Shown here one piece after another: positions 8,931 to 18,434 of a stretch of DNA of 64,000 nucleotides. How positions within the stretch are numbered: the first letter of the stretch is position 1; each line of letters opens with the position of its first letter. The stretch spans positions 1,074,501 through 1,138,500 of the forward strand of contig OZ037921.1 of the NCBI GenBank assembly GCA_964035575.1, written 5' to 3'. This DNA comes from Rhynchopus sp. YZ270_cl-10. Its lineage: Eukaryota; Euglenozoa; Diplonemea; Diplonemida; Diplonemidae. The notes under the pieces were generated by a model. That model did not search any database. It was not told where the DNA came from and saw nothing but the letters and a program-made list of their open reading frames with translations. Position numbers and translations under genes: made by a program.

Positions 8931-11666
8931 ATGCAGGCGAAGCGGCGGGGTGCAGCATTGGTGAGGAAGTATGGGGAGGAGCTTTTTGAGATTGTGAGGA
9001 GCGCCCCACAGCATTGCTATGGGACTGGCAACAGCCACAGCGAGGACCACGGCCCCGACAGCAACAACGACAGCAACCACACCACCGAGGACACCGCAGC
9101 CCTGCTCGCACGCTGGGACGTCGCCGCCCACAACCTCGCCCGCTCCCAACCAGGCACCCTGCTTGACCTCTCCAACACCCAGGTCGTCCTTGCCATGCAC
9201 CTCTCCGGAGTCCTCCCCACACCGCAACAGCTCCCCCGCAAGATGGCGTGGGTCGCCTTCGAACGGTCTGCACAGCTGGGCCCACAGTGTGCACTTCTCT
9301 TTGCAAGCTTTGCAAGGTCTCACGTTGCACCCCCGACACTCATGGCACGGCTGGTTGAGGTCATCCTGCTCCCGGACAATATCGCAACCCTCTGCATTGC
9401 ACGCATTGCTGCGATGCTGTCTTCTGCTGTCTCGCTGGGGACGGTGTACAGAGAGGATGCGTTGTTTCCGCTTCTGCTGGAGGAGGTGGTCAAAATGCAT
9501 ATACCACCACAGGATTTGCGCCACCTTGCTGTGGTGGCCACGGCAGCTGCAGGGCAATTCCTTCAAGGAAACCTTGTGGAGCGTTTTGTGCGTTTTCTTG
9601 GTCGAAGCTTTGATGTGCACAGCACCCCCGAAGGGTTGTCGCGTAGTGCGAGAATGCAGTACATCCGAGACGTTCTGACGTTCACGAAGCATAACCACCT
9701 CCCCTCTGAGTGTCTTCTGTGTGTATACAATTCAGTGTTGCGCCTTCTTGCGCTGGACCCTCCTCTTCTCTCAATGCTGCCTCTCGCTTCCCAGCGTACG
9801 GTGTTGCATCATATTGCTCGGAGCTGTACTGCGTCGTTGGCGGTGCGTCTTGCTATCGTTCTGGCACCGACGTTGACGGATTACCCTGCGCTTGGGGAGG
9901 TGGGTGGGCACCCAACAGAGGCTGCTGCAACAAAGCTTGCAGTTCAGGTCGCAACTCTGCCGTTCTTTGTATTGCTGAAAGGGTGCAGTGAGGCGGCGTG
10001 GGTGGCGCTGCTTGAGGAGATTGCAGAGGGGGGAGTGCACCTTGGGTTGTCATGGCTTGTTCTTGGAGAGCTTTGCGCTTCTATTGGCACCCGTTGTGCG
10101 ATGCTTCGGAATTATGCATCAGTTGGGCCCGTTTTTTCATTTCTTTCAGATCATTTGACGTCACTTCCTATACGTTATGGAGTAGCATATGCAGCAGGGA
10201 TAGAAGGTGTGCGGGCATCACAGACAACACCGCATCCACCGCTTCCTGGACTCATTCATCGGCATTTCTTTCGATCTCCTGCAGGAGCATGGATGACACA
10301 AAGTCCTGCAGCATCCGGGGTGTTGTTACGAATTGCTTGGCGTGGTGTGGACGATGCAGGAAACCTTTGCGCCAAGGATGCTCACTGTGCTGCTGTGCTG
10401 AGGGTGATGCGGAGGACAGCGCAGTACGATGTGGTGGAGTTGGTTGACATGACGGAGCTGTGTACCACTGTGACCCACGCAGGGGAGGTGGGGCTGCACA
10501 CTACAGCGCTGCTGCTGATTTGTCTTGCGGAGTGCAGACTCATTCCAGCGTTGGCTCGGTTCTCGGCTGTGGTCGTACAGCGTGCACACCGTAATCTACA
10601 CCTCGGAGGACTTCCGTTGGCGTCGTTTAACACAACACAGCTTTTGGATATGAGCGCCGCGTTGATTGGTGTTCATGAGGATGTGTTATTGGCAACATTT
10701 CTTGGTCTCATCCGGCATCGTCTCCATGAGGTACAGGGGAAAGGGAAGATGGGTGTAGAGGACGGTCCTTTTCTTGCTTTTTGTAGAGTGTTCTTTCCGT
10801 ATGTACGGCATAGGATGGACAATGGGAGCCACAGCGGGGTGCTTCTTGCGACTCTTAAAGGGGCAACCAAACATCTCGCCTTCCTGCTTCTTGCAAAGGG
10901 GTCCTCCTCCTCTTCCTCTTCCTCCGCCGCGCTCACGACCACGACAGTACTGCCATACCTCCCAGCACACCTTCATTCTCTTCTTCCAGTCTCCTCATTG
11001 CTTCATTTCTCCAAACGTGGCAAATTGCACCCCAGCTTTCCTCTAGGACGTTTTCTGCATGCCTTAGATGCGGAAGGATGGGGAGAGGCAGAGGGAGAGG
11101 GAGAGGCTCCCCGGATCTGCATCACCTCGATTTACAGAAACGGTGTGGTTCTTCTGTGGCCAGGGTTTGCACAGAAGGCACTGCTTGGTTCTATGCAGTC
11201 CACGATAGGGAGAATGGTTGGGAGAGACGTGGTGGTGTCTATTAAGGATGGGGAGGAGGAGGAGGAGGAGGTGTGTGTATCGTGGGGGAAAGGGGCGTGG
11301 GGGAGTCTTGACGCGTATGTGGTGCCGGATGTCGCTCTGTTAGTGCGTGCCTGTGAGAGGTACCTCGTGGAGGTTGTGCCTGAGTCTAACACCCCGTACG
11401 CCCACTTTGCGGCAGTGTGCAATGGAGACTCTCTCGACGATCTGATGTGTGCAGGGTTCGCTGGATGGCTGCCCCTGCAATTGGCATTGCTCTGTGCAGT
11501 GCAGAACCCTTCAGAGAATGATGTGGCGGCTGCTGTGTATCGTATGGTAGAAGGAGGAGGAGGAGGAGGAGATTGCGTTAGTGAAGAATATGCCCCTATA
11601 CACACACACCTTCTCGAAAGGGCACCGCAGGAGTATCTGGAATGCATGTTGGTGTCGGTGGCGTGA
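8931..11666 (+). CDS. Unrecognised 911-residue helical protein
   Basis: An uninterrupted frame runs from ATG 8931 to TGA 11666. The frame is open further upstream, but the acceptor CACACAG (AG at 8902-8903) puts the first usable ATG here, giving MQAKRRGAALVRKYGEELF. Composition is rich in Ala, Leu and Val, with repeated short helix-like units through residues 1-650, as in solenoid proteins. There are serine (SSSSSSS), Glu and Gly homopolymer insertions at about residues 660, 775 and 870. No catalytic motif or named domain is apparent. Organelle RNA-binding helical-repeat proteins (FASTK or RAP-like, common in Euglenozoa) are a possibility I cannot demonstrate. It sits between RPL44 and the SMYD-like gene with under 650 bp on either side. 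Confidence 0.75.
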   Translation: MQAKRRGAALVRKYGEELFEIVRSAPQHCYGTGNSHSEDHGPDSNNDSNHTTEDTAALLARWDVAAHNLARSQPGTLLDLSNTQVVLAMHLSGVLPTPQQLPRKMAWVAFERSAQLGPQCALLFASFARSHVAPPTLMARLVEVILLPDNIATLCIARIAAMLSSAVSLGTVYREDALFPLLLEEVVKMHIPPQDLRHLAVVATAAAGQFLQGNLVERFVRFLGRSFDVHSTPEGLSRSARMQYIRDVLTFTKHNHLPSECLLCVYNSVLRLLALDPPLLSMLPLASQRTVLHHIARSCTASLAVRLAIVLAPTLTDYPALGEVGGHPTEAAATKLAVQVATLPFFVLLKGCSEAAWVALLEEIAEGGVHLGLSWLVLGELCASIGTRCAMLRNYASVGPVFSFLSDHLTSLPIRYGVAYAAGIEGVRASQTTPHPPLPGLIHRHFFRSPAGAWMTQSPAASGVLLRIAWRGVDDAGNLCAKDAHCAAVLRVMRRTAQYDVVELVDMTELCTTVTHAGEVGLHTTALLLICLAECRLIPALARFSAVVVQRAHRNLHLGGLPLASFNTTQLLDMSAALIGVHEDVLLATFLGLIRHRLHEVQGKGKMGVEDGPFLAFCRVFFPYVRHRMDNGSHSGVLLATLKGATKHLAFLLLAKGSSSSSSSSAALTTTTVLPYLPAHLHSLLPVSSLLHFSKRGKLHPSFPLGRFLHALDAEGWGEAEGEGEAPRICITSIYRNGVVLLWPGFAQKALLGSMQSTIGRMVGRDVVVSIKDGEEEEEEVCVSWGKGAWGSLDAYVVPDVALLVRACERYLVEVVPESNTPYAHFAAVCNGDSLDDLMCAGFAGWLPLQLALLCAVQNPSENDVAAAVYRMVEGGGGGGDCVSEEYAPIHTHLLERAPQEYLECMLVSVA

Positions 11667-11863
11667 AAAAAAAAAGAAGCGTGTTTAGTAAGCACTCCCC
11701 CCACCCCCCCTGGCAATACCACCTTGTTAATGCAGGTGAGTTTTTCATTCCCTCTGACCGGATATCGTTATTAACACCCCAAAATGGTTCGCTGACTTAA
11801 TTTTTTTGGAAAAAAAGCCCTCTCCAACCCCCTCACCCTCCTCACCCTCCTCACACCCTCCAG
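11667..11863. promoter_or_regulatory. Short spacer with pyrimidine-AG acceptor
   Basis: The 200-bp spacer between two genes ends in a long CT-rich tract and CACCCTCCAG (AG at 11862-11863), 27 bases before the next ATG. It is typical of the inferred trans-splice acceptors in this window. Confidence 0.55.
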
Positions 11864-11890
11864 CAAACACACCCCATACCTACCCTGCAT

Positions 11891-13843
11891 ATGGACGACA
11901 TCATCCGTCTCCGCAACGAAGGCAACGCTGCAGGCGCCGCCGGCGACTGGCCTGCAGCAGAGGCCCTATACTCCGAGAGCATTGCTGTGTGGTCCTCCCC
12001 TTCCCCCACCTCCTCCACCTCCTCACCCGACCTCCTCAGCCCCGCCGCAGCAGAAGCGGCGAAGACGCTAGCAAACCGGAGTGCCTGCCGACTGCGTACC
12101 GGGAAGCTTTCTGGTGCTAAGGACGACGCGCTTGCCTCGCTCCACATCCAACCTTGCTACGCGCGCGCCATGCTCCTCTATGGCCAAGCCGACCTGCTCC
12201 TCTGCGAACAGCACAACACCGCATTGGACGCTGCCCTCTGGCCTTTCGTCTCTGCTTGCGCTTTAGATTCTCGCTTCTTAGCAGAAACACTCCGCTTAGA
12301 CGTCGCACAACGCATCTCTGCAGCACGCAGTACACAACACCCCAACCACACAACCCCATCCTGGCGTCTCTCCGGCGAAGAAGGCATTCGCCATTCCAGA
12401 GGCCTCCACGCGGTGCGCAAAATCGAAGTCGGAGAGATCATCCTTCCTACACATCTCCCCTTTGCATTTGGACCGGACGCCCCTCTAGAAGCATGCCGTA
12501 GATGTACTAAGGGGGTTTCCCAGAGTAAACTGCAATGCACCTCCTGTGAATGGTCAGTGTGGTGTAGTGTTGAATGCAAATCGGCAGATGAAACGCTGCA
12601 TGCTGCAGAATGTAATGCCTTTTCCTCTCTTCGTCCTATCCTTGCAGAGGTAAAGTCTTCTGCTAACTCCTTCGGAATCAGCCATGACCATCTGTCCACA
12701 ATGGGATTTCTTCCTAAAGGGGGGGAGGCAAGAACAGATGTGGATGATCTATCTTCCGCTGCTACCTTAATAGTATCAATGGCACTCCGTGCTGCAACGT
12801 TGTGCACTACAGAAGATGAAACCTGGAGGAATGTGATGGAGCTAGAGGCGCAGATGATGTGTTTGTCTATGGAAGGTCCATGTGGTCGGGCTGCGGTAAA
12901 CAGCGCTGCAGCAGCGATTGCGGCTAAGGTTTTTGATACCATAGATGGGTCAAGATTGGCAGATCTCACCGAAAAGCTTCCGTTTCTTGACGAAAAAAAT
13001 TATCTGAATCTGGCGCAGCTTTGCTCTGCAATCATACAGACAAACTCTTTCGAAGCTCCAGATGGAGGGGTAATGTTAGTACCCCCTCCCCTAGCTTGGG
13101 TAAACCACAGCTGCACCCCAAATGCAGCAAAGCAGGACAATGGAGAGCTACGTTGCGCCCGCACCATTTTCCCTGATGAAGAGATTTGCACTGCATACAT
13201 TGCCGACCTCATGCAAACCCGCACCCATCGGAGAAACGCACTACGTTCCCTTCACGCATTTGAATGTTCATGCAGACGCTGTGCAGAGAATTCCATAGAG
13301 ATACAACCCCTATCCAATGCGGTACGCTGTGCTTCTTGCGATGCTTCCTGGGTATGTGTCTCAGAAGGAGAGAACAGACGTTGCATCGGCTGTGGGGTGG
13401 TAGGGAGATGGGAAGAGGTGGGACCCATGCTTGAAGAAATTGAAGAAGATGTTGAAAGGATTGGACCGGTTCTCTTAGGTAACATCGAGGCTACAGGAGG
13501 GGTGGACGAAGAGCTGTTAAAGTCTTTAGAAGGGGTACGTGACAACGCTGCCAAGGTGCTGCACCGCTGTCATTGGCTGATGCATCGAATTCATTCGTAT
13601 CTCATCCGTCCCAATTTGGTTCTCTCGCAGACTGCCAAGGCGGCGGAATACTCGTTGCTTGCGCTCTCAGCGATGGACGCCACGCTTCAGACTCATTGGA
13701 TCGGAAAGGCAGACCGTGCGCGCTACATTGCACAGCATCATGCCACGTTGCCAGACACCCTCCCAACAGATCTGAAGGAGTTGTACACAAAGTCCGTGCT
13801 TGAGGAGATGTCCTCTTCCTTGAAAGGGTTGGGGTTGGTGTAA
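11891..13843 (+). CDS. SMYD4-like TPR/SET/MYND lysine methyltransferase
   Basis: The 650-residue protein has a TPR-like N-terminus (residues 1-140, starting IIRLRNEGNAAGAAGDWPAA). The SET domain is split. Its first part is at about 167-195 (RHSRGLHAVRKIEVGEIIL). A MYND zinc finger follows at about 202-241 (CRRC, CTSC, WCSVEC, HAAEC). The catalytic half is at about 400-435 (VNHSCTPN and DEEICTAYI). A cysteine-rich post-SET region comes next (CSCRRC, about 460). TPR plus SET with a MYND insert is the SMYD4 arrangement. SMYD enzymes use S-adenosylmethionine to methylate lysines on histone or other proteins, and SMYD4 substrates are poorly known. The cofactor glycine motif near RHSRGL is less canonical than usual, but NHSCxPN and the tyrosine are kept, so it is probably active. 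There is no intron. The start follows the acceptor at 11863. Confidence 0.9.
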   Translation: MDDIIRLRNEGNAAGAAGDWPAAEALYSESIAVWSSPSPTSSTSSPDLLSPAAAEAAKTLANRSACRLRTGKLSGAKDDALASLHIQPCYARAMLLYGQADLLLCEQHNTALDAALWPFVSACALDSRFLAETLRLDVAQRISAARSTQHPNHTTPSWRLSGEEGIRHSRGLHAVRKIEVGEIILPTHLPFAFGPDAPLEACRRCTKGVSQSKLQCTSCEWSVWCSVECKSADETLHAAECNAFSSLRPILAEVKSSANSFGISHDHLSTMGFLPKGGEARTDVDDLSSAATLIVSMALRAATLCTTEDETWRNVMELEAQMMCLSMEGPCGRAAVNSAAAAIAAKVFDTIDGSRLADLTEKLPFLDEKNYLNLAQLCSAIIQTNSFEAPDGGVMLVPPPLAWVNHSCTPNAAKQDNGELRCARTIFPDEEICTAYIADLMQTRTHRRNALRSLHAFECSCRRCAENSIEIQPLSNAVRCASCDASWVCVSEGENRRCIGCGVVGRWEEVGPMLEEIEEDVERIGPVLLGNIEATGGVDEELLKSLEGVRDNAAKVLHRCHWLMHRIHSYLIRPNLVLSQTAKAAEYSLLALSAMDATLQTHWIGKADRARYIAQHHATLPDTLPTDLKELYTKSVLEEMSSSLKGLGLV

Positions 13844-14136
13844 AAATGTTTTGAAAAAAGGGGGAAAATATATCATTTTTTTTGTGGGAGTTTGCATAAC
13901 TTAGCATTCCCCAAGTTTTATCTCAGCGAAAATAGTAGTGACATTTCGTGGATCGAATGAAAAAAAAGCAGTCATTTTTTTGTTGGTTTCCCCCCCCCCC
14001 CCCCTCCTCCTTCCTCCTCATGCCTTGCGCTGATTTTATCGTTCCGGAAAATTTGGCGATTTTTTGTTTATTTCCAATAGACTGAGCTAGCGTTGAGGCC
14101 TGCTTCTTCACCCCTCTCTTCGTTATTACACAACAG
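13844..14136. other. Spacer with C run and splice acceptor
   Basis: A 290-bp AT-rich spacer with a 14-base C run near 13990. It ends in CTCTTCGTTATTACACAACAG (AG at 14135-14136), the likely acceptor for the F-box/ankyrin gene. No gene is present. Confidence 0.5.
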
Positions 14137-14196
14137 CTCAAATACATTACACACCCTTTTTTTTTTTCTTCATTTTTTTGAGAAAAAAAAAAATCA

Positions 14197-15474
14197 ATGG
14201 GAGGTGCGAAAAAGGCTGCTAAGCTTGCAAAGGGGGGTGCCTGCGTGAGTCTGAAGGCTATGCAAACGAGATCGGCCCAGGCATGGCAGCAGAAGAAGAA
14301 GAAGGTGACGGACCTCTCTGATCTGCCGGTTGCTCTTATTGTCCACATTCTTGCATTTTTAACAAAACGCGAGGGCAACGCGGTGTATGTACACGAGAAG
14401 GTGCAGTACCCTCTCAACCTTGTATGCCGTACGTGGTTTTACCACTTGGAGCGTGCCCGCTGTGCGCTTCCTTCAAATGAAGGGCCGTATGCTGGGATCG
14501 TCAAATGGGCGGGGGAAAAGGCTGTGGGGACACCATCTGTTACTCCGTCCTCTTCTGCGAAGCTTGGTCCAAGGTCGAACCCGGTTTCGCCAGCATTGTG
14601 TGCAGGAGAGGACACGAGCCGGCCACATGTCTTGGTGTTGACGGAGCTTGCCCATCCTATACCACATTCGCCCAGCGACGATGTGAAGACAGAGGCAACG
14701 ACCTTAGATGACGCGAAGGCTGCACTCAGGAGGATTGCACAGAGCTCTGCAGGGAAGAAGGATTGTGTGCTCATTTTGATGCGGATGTTTAAGTGCTGTC
14801 GGACGTTGTTGTCGGATAAGGTGCCCTTTGTGAGGACAGACCTCTCCGCAGGCAGACGCGCCGAAGGGGCCAAGGCAACCGAACTCCTCAAATGGGCCGT
14901 CCGTGAGTTCTCCCTCGATGTGAACACAACAGATGGGTGCCAGCGCACACCCCTCCACACGGCGTGTCTCTACAACGATCTGCCATGTGCCAAGGTTCTG
15001 CTCGCAGCCGGTGCAGATGTGACCCTCCGTGACAAGCGTGGAGCAACCTGCCTGCACTACGCGGCTGGAGGAGGTTGTTCAGAGATTGCACAACTCATCG
15101 TCAGCCGAGATGACACCGCAGTGCGAAACTGTCTTAATAAGAAGGACGCCGGGGGGTTCACCCCGTTGGAGCTGGCAGGGAGGTACAAACATGTTCTGTG
15201 TATGCAGATTGTGAGTAAAAGGCAGAAATCGATGTTAGCGACAAAGGATGACGCGGCCCGCGTTGACGATGACGACGAAGAAGCGGATGAGGACGGCCTC
15301 ACCCATGAACGGTCGAACAGCTCCTTCTCGTCCGAGCGTGCTGCAGGGGGTGGGGTTCTGCTAACACCCCCGGAAAAACGCTCCGCACCTCAACAACCTC
15401 GCAAAAAGGCCAAAAAACCTGTTTTTGACGACTGCGAAGAGAAGGCTCTGGCCTACGGTGAACGCCATTGGTGA
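14197..15474 (+). CDS. F-box and ankyrin-repeat protein
   Basis: The 425-residue protein has a lysine-rich N-terminus. An F-box-like segment follows at about residues 37-88 (DLSDLPVALIVHILAFL, then NLVCRTWFYHLERA). Three ankyrin repeats lie at about 245-340 (RTPLHTACLYNDLPCAKVLL, ATCLHYAAGGGCSEIAQLIV, GFTPLELAGRYKHVLCMQIV). The tail holds an acidic Asp/Glu stretch and a basic KKAKK patch. F-box proteins recruit substrates to SCF ubiquitin ligases through Skp1, and ankyrins would be the substrate-binding part. This role is inferred from architecture. The frame is intact, single-exon and ends in TGA. The acceptor is 60 bases upstream. The F-box assignment is less certain than the ankyrins. Confidence 0.75.
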   Translation: MGGAKKAAKLAKGGACVSLKAMQTRSAQAWQQKKKKVTDLSDLPVALIVHILAFLTKREGNAVYVHEKVQYPLNLVCRTWFYHLERARCALPSNEGPYAGIVKWAGEKAVGTPSVTPSSSAKLGPRSNPVSPALCAGEDTSRPHVLVLTELAHPIPHSPSDDVKTEATTLDDAKAALRRIAQSSAGKKDCVLILMRMFKCCRTLLSDKVPFVRTDLSAGRRAEGAKATELLKWAVREFSLDVNTTDGCQRTPLHTACLYNDLPCAKVLLAAGADVTLRDKRGATCLHYAAGGGCSEIAQLIVSRDDTAVRNCLNKKDAGGFTPLELAGRYKHVLCMQIVSKRQKSMLATKDDAARVDDDDEEADEDGLTHERSNSSFSSERAAGGGVLLTPPEKRSAPQQPRKKAKKPVFDDCEEKALAYGERHW

Positions 15475-16037
15475 GAGGAATAGAAGAGACGAGGCAAATA
15501 GAAAGATTTTTTTGTGAGACATTCATTTTTTTTTTTCCCCCTTCATTTTTTGATGACTAAGGCATGAGGTTCATCCCAGGCGGTTCTCTTTTAGGTCTAC
15601 CATTTTTTTGTTTGTTTTTTTTGTGCGAAAAGCAACGTATTTTTTTTTGGAGTGGGAAAGTTTCAAAAAAACAGGAAAAACGAAACACCCCTCCTGTCTT
15701 TTTTCTAAAGTGATTTGTTATGGATGTGACAATAACGAGAGGCCTTTGTATCGGGAATGAAGGATGTATGTGTTTTTGTCTTCCTTAGAGCGAGGGAGAC
15801 TGTCAAATAAATACCCCAAGAAAAAGAGGTTGCTGCAAAATGTGTGAGACCAAAGTTTCATAAAATATCTCAAATGTTTGTCACACTCTTTGGGCCTCCG
15901 TCGTTTTCCCCCCCTCCAGACATAATTTGTTAAAGGGGCAACTGAGCACAATACGGAGTAATACGTTAGTTTGATCTTACAAAAAAAATAATCTCTTCAT
16001 TCCCACCCCCTTTTCTTGAAATCCTCGATATTTTTAG

Positions 16038-16085
16038 AAGGTGTCTAAGCACGAGAGGCTAGGTTCATCTTATAAACCATTCCCT
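16038..16085 (+). repeat. Hairpin repeat family A copy
   Basis: CTAAGC (16045-16050), loop ACGAGAG (16051-16057), then GCTAGG and TTCATCTTATAAACC with a T-rich tail. The stem is nearly that of the 44995 copy with one base shifted. Confidence 0.75.
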
Positions 16086-17011
16086 TTTGTTTTTGTATTA
16101 TCACCAGTGCGCGTTCTTCCGGTGTTTTCCAGGGGGGGTGGAAGAAAAAAAAATTCCACTTCAAAATTCGTTTCTACTAGTGTTTATCACAAAAAAAAAA
16201 AAAAAATGAAAAGTGGAGTTCATCCTCGGGTGTCTACACTAATACAACCAAGTTTTCAAAAAAAAAAAAAAAAAATCAGGTCGATCTTTGCGCGTTTCGC
16301 GTCAAATACAGCCTAACCACCGTTTTTCTCTTCCCCTCTTTTAATAAGATGTGTGTGCACGCAAGGCAGATTCGTCTTTTCAACCTTTCTTTTCTTTTCT
16401 TTTCTTTTTGTCCATCTTTTTGTCCTTTCGCAAACCCCCAACGATTTTGCTGTGAAATATGCATCCACCCCCTCTCCTCTTCCCCATCCCCCTTCCCCCA
16501 TATGGAACGGTTGTGGCGTATTCAGCTGGTCAAGTCTTCCTTTTTTTTTTTTCTCTTTTTTTTAGAGTCTACGTCCGTGGATGTGTTTCACACTTCCAAT
16601 CCGACTGTCTTTATAGGAGCGTAATTTTCCGTCAATTTTCTTCTTCTTTGTTACGTTATGGAGACGTTTTGCTACAATATGGGGGGTTTTTTTTTTTCAA
16701 AAAAATAAAGTGGAGATTCCACAACTGTGGCAACACGGCACCAATTCAGCAATTTATCAAAAAAAACAACAACATTTTTTTTCGTCGAGACGTATTTTTT
16801 TGTTTTTGTTTTTTTTTATATTTGTGGTCAGATGACTTAAGCACAAGCAAGCAAGGTCATCTTTCCAGCTGTTCTCCTTGTTTTATATCCGGTAAGGCAG
16901 TTCTGTAACGATCTTTTGAAGTGCATTCTTCAAGGAGGGTTTTTTTTCTTCTTCCAGGGCGGGGAAATGACTGCTTGGGAATGATTGCTTACAGTTTTCC
17001 TGTTAGCAACT

Positions 17012-17080
17012 CCACTCCGGGGTTCGATAACCCCGCGGAGTGGAGTCCCAGAGACGCCTTGTGCACTATCAACTTCATTT
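17012..17080 (+). repeat. Repeat family D copy with GTTCGATAAC hairpin
   Basis: CCACTCC and GGAGTGG (17012-17018 and 17037-17043) enclose GGGGTT-CGAT-AACCCC, a 32-base hairpin. It is followed by CCCAGAGACGCC and GCACTATCAACTTCA. The copy at 53382 has the same GGGTTCGATAACCC followed by the same downstream block. Copies at 25347 and 49381 have only the downstream block. Confidence 0.7.
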
Positions 17081-17470
17081 TTATTTTATGTTCCAAAATA
17101 CAAAAAAAACTTCCCCCATTTTTCATGCAAGGTATACACATTGTCCAATTTCCCCCGTTTTTTTTTTTTTTGTGACTACAGGGCGTGAGGCTGCTCCAAG
17201 AAAATACATTCACAACGCTTTTGAGCGAGGTTCTGGGTGTGTGTTTTTTTTGTAGCACCAATGACTAAACCCCACAGATGATTTGTTCGTATTCTAAAAT
17301 GTGAACGATGGTTTGCAATTAGTTTTTGTGGTGTGGCCTGACCCCTTCATGGTGTTTCTCCACGTCTACAAAACTATCAAGCAAAATTAAACAGAGCACA
17401 AAGCACTTTCAAAACATACAAAAAAACATTTTCAAACACCCCGTCATGGTGCTCCGTGAGGGGTCGATAT

Positions 17471-17503
17471 TGACATGTCACTGACATGTCACTGACATGT
17501 CAC
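17471..17503. repeat. Three tandem copies of an 11-bp palindromic unit
   Basis: TGACATGTCAC is repeated three times exactly, head to tail. Each junction forms the palindrome GTGACATGTCAC. It is followed by a diverged partial fourth unit (TGATAGGTCG). It could be a protein-binding cluster or a slippage product. Confidence 0.8.
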
Positions 17504-17638
17504 TGATAGGTCGTTGACCGACTTCCGAAAGCACCCCTTCAGCCACACCATTTTATGGATGTATCTTTGTATAGAACGTCCGTTGTACTTTCTCTTCTTT
17601 GATTTAAATGTTTCTGAAACTAAAAAAAATAGTGGGTA

Positions 17639-17729
17639 GTGTGATCGGAACCCAAATTCCCCTGTGCTTCTACCAGGGGGAACCGGGAATTCCTACCTTC
17701 CCCGTTTTCTCGTCTGGTTCCGACCACAC
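17639..17729. repeat. Nested hairpin of about 91 bp
   Basis: GTGTGATCGGAACC (17639-17652) pairs with GGTTCCGACCACAC (17716-17729), matching at 13 of 14 positions. Inside, AATTCCC pairs with GGGAATT and CCCTG with CAGGG. No ORF uses it. It is either a foldback relic or a structured RNA. Confidence 0.6.
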
Positions 17730-18127
17730 CCGTGGGTGTCTCTCTGCCCATTTTTACCCTGCGTCCTGTATTGAGTCCACGTTATCAATCCCTTTTATGG
17801 TCAGTGATTCTTAGGCTCGAACTAAAAATAAAAATAAAATCTGCTTTTAAATGTGAGGGCGTAGGGAGTAGTCTTTTGCAGAGGGGTTTTTGCCCCCTTT
17901 TTAAATAAAAAAAACTTTGTTCCGTACTTCTTGATTCCGCACTTTATTTTGTTATGTTTTTTTTAAAGGTGCTCAAGCACTGAGGCTGGCATCTTTACCA
18001 ACCTTTTATTTTATTATTTTCTCTTTGTTTTTTGAATGCTTTTTTGCGAGGCAAATTGGGCGACGACTTCAATCATGAGACAGAACAAATTTAAGCGTAG
18101 TTCCAGCTCGATAACGACAGTGGTAAC

Positions 18128-18175
18128 GACATGTGTACATGAGAGTCACATACATCTTTGCAAGCTGTTTTTTGT
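18128..18175 (+). repeat. Hairpin repeat family B copy
   Basis: ATGTG (18131-18135) pairs with CACAT (18147-18151) around a loop with ATGAGAG. ACATCTTTGCAAGCTG and a T-rich tail follow. Confidence 0.65.
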
Positions 18176-18331
18176 TTTTGTTTTTGTGTTTGTTTCTCTT
18201 CTGCATTGAGAGACAGGAGGGGAGTACACGGTACACCCTTCAATGCTTACTGTTTGTAGTAGTAAGTATATGAATTTGCCACTTATGATTTGACTACTTG
18301 AAATTTGTGCCCCACCTGGAGAGGGCCCTCA

Positions 18332-18434
18332 CACGACGGTGAAGTGAATATCTTGACTTGTGATTTGACTTGTGGTTTCACTGTTGGTTTACAACGGTGA
18401 AACCACAAGTCAAGTCATTTACTTCACCATCGTG
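18332..18434. repeat. Foldback element, about 103 bp
   Basis: The outer arms CACGACGGTGAAGTGAA and TTTACTTCACCATCGTG are inverted with two mismatches. The inner arms TGACTTGTGGTTTCAC and GTGAAACCACAAGTCA are perfect. It forms a long nested hairpin without coding content. The 5' end CACGACG is shared with the foldback at 6483. Confidence 0.75.

Larger units (their letters stand above)
15475..18331. other. Gene-poor region rich in hairpin repeats and homopolymers
   Basis: There is no supportable gene in 2.9 kb. Long A and T runs (up to about 17) are frequent. Hairpin repeats occur at about 16038-16085 (family A), 16345-16395 (degenerate B), 16836-16875 and 17966-18010 (degenerate A), 17012-17080 (family D) and 18128-18175 (family B). 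A short tandem repeat (17471-17503) and a structured hairpin (17639-17729) also lie here. Open frames of 60-150 codons are low-complexity Phe/Lys-rich readings of the T and A runs. Confidence 0.55.

Noticed and set aside
9771-10633. Minus-strand frames opposite the 911-residue gene
   Set aside because: Short, His/Arg-rich and overlapping an uninterrupted sense frame of 2.7 kb.
17019-17036. tRNA gene, from a T-arm-like GGGGTTCGATAACCCC
   Set aside because: The loop has eight bases rather than seven, and no acceptor stem, D-arm or anticodon arm fits around it. It is recorded as part of repeat family D.
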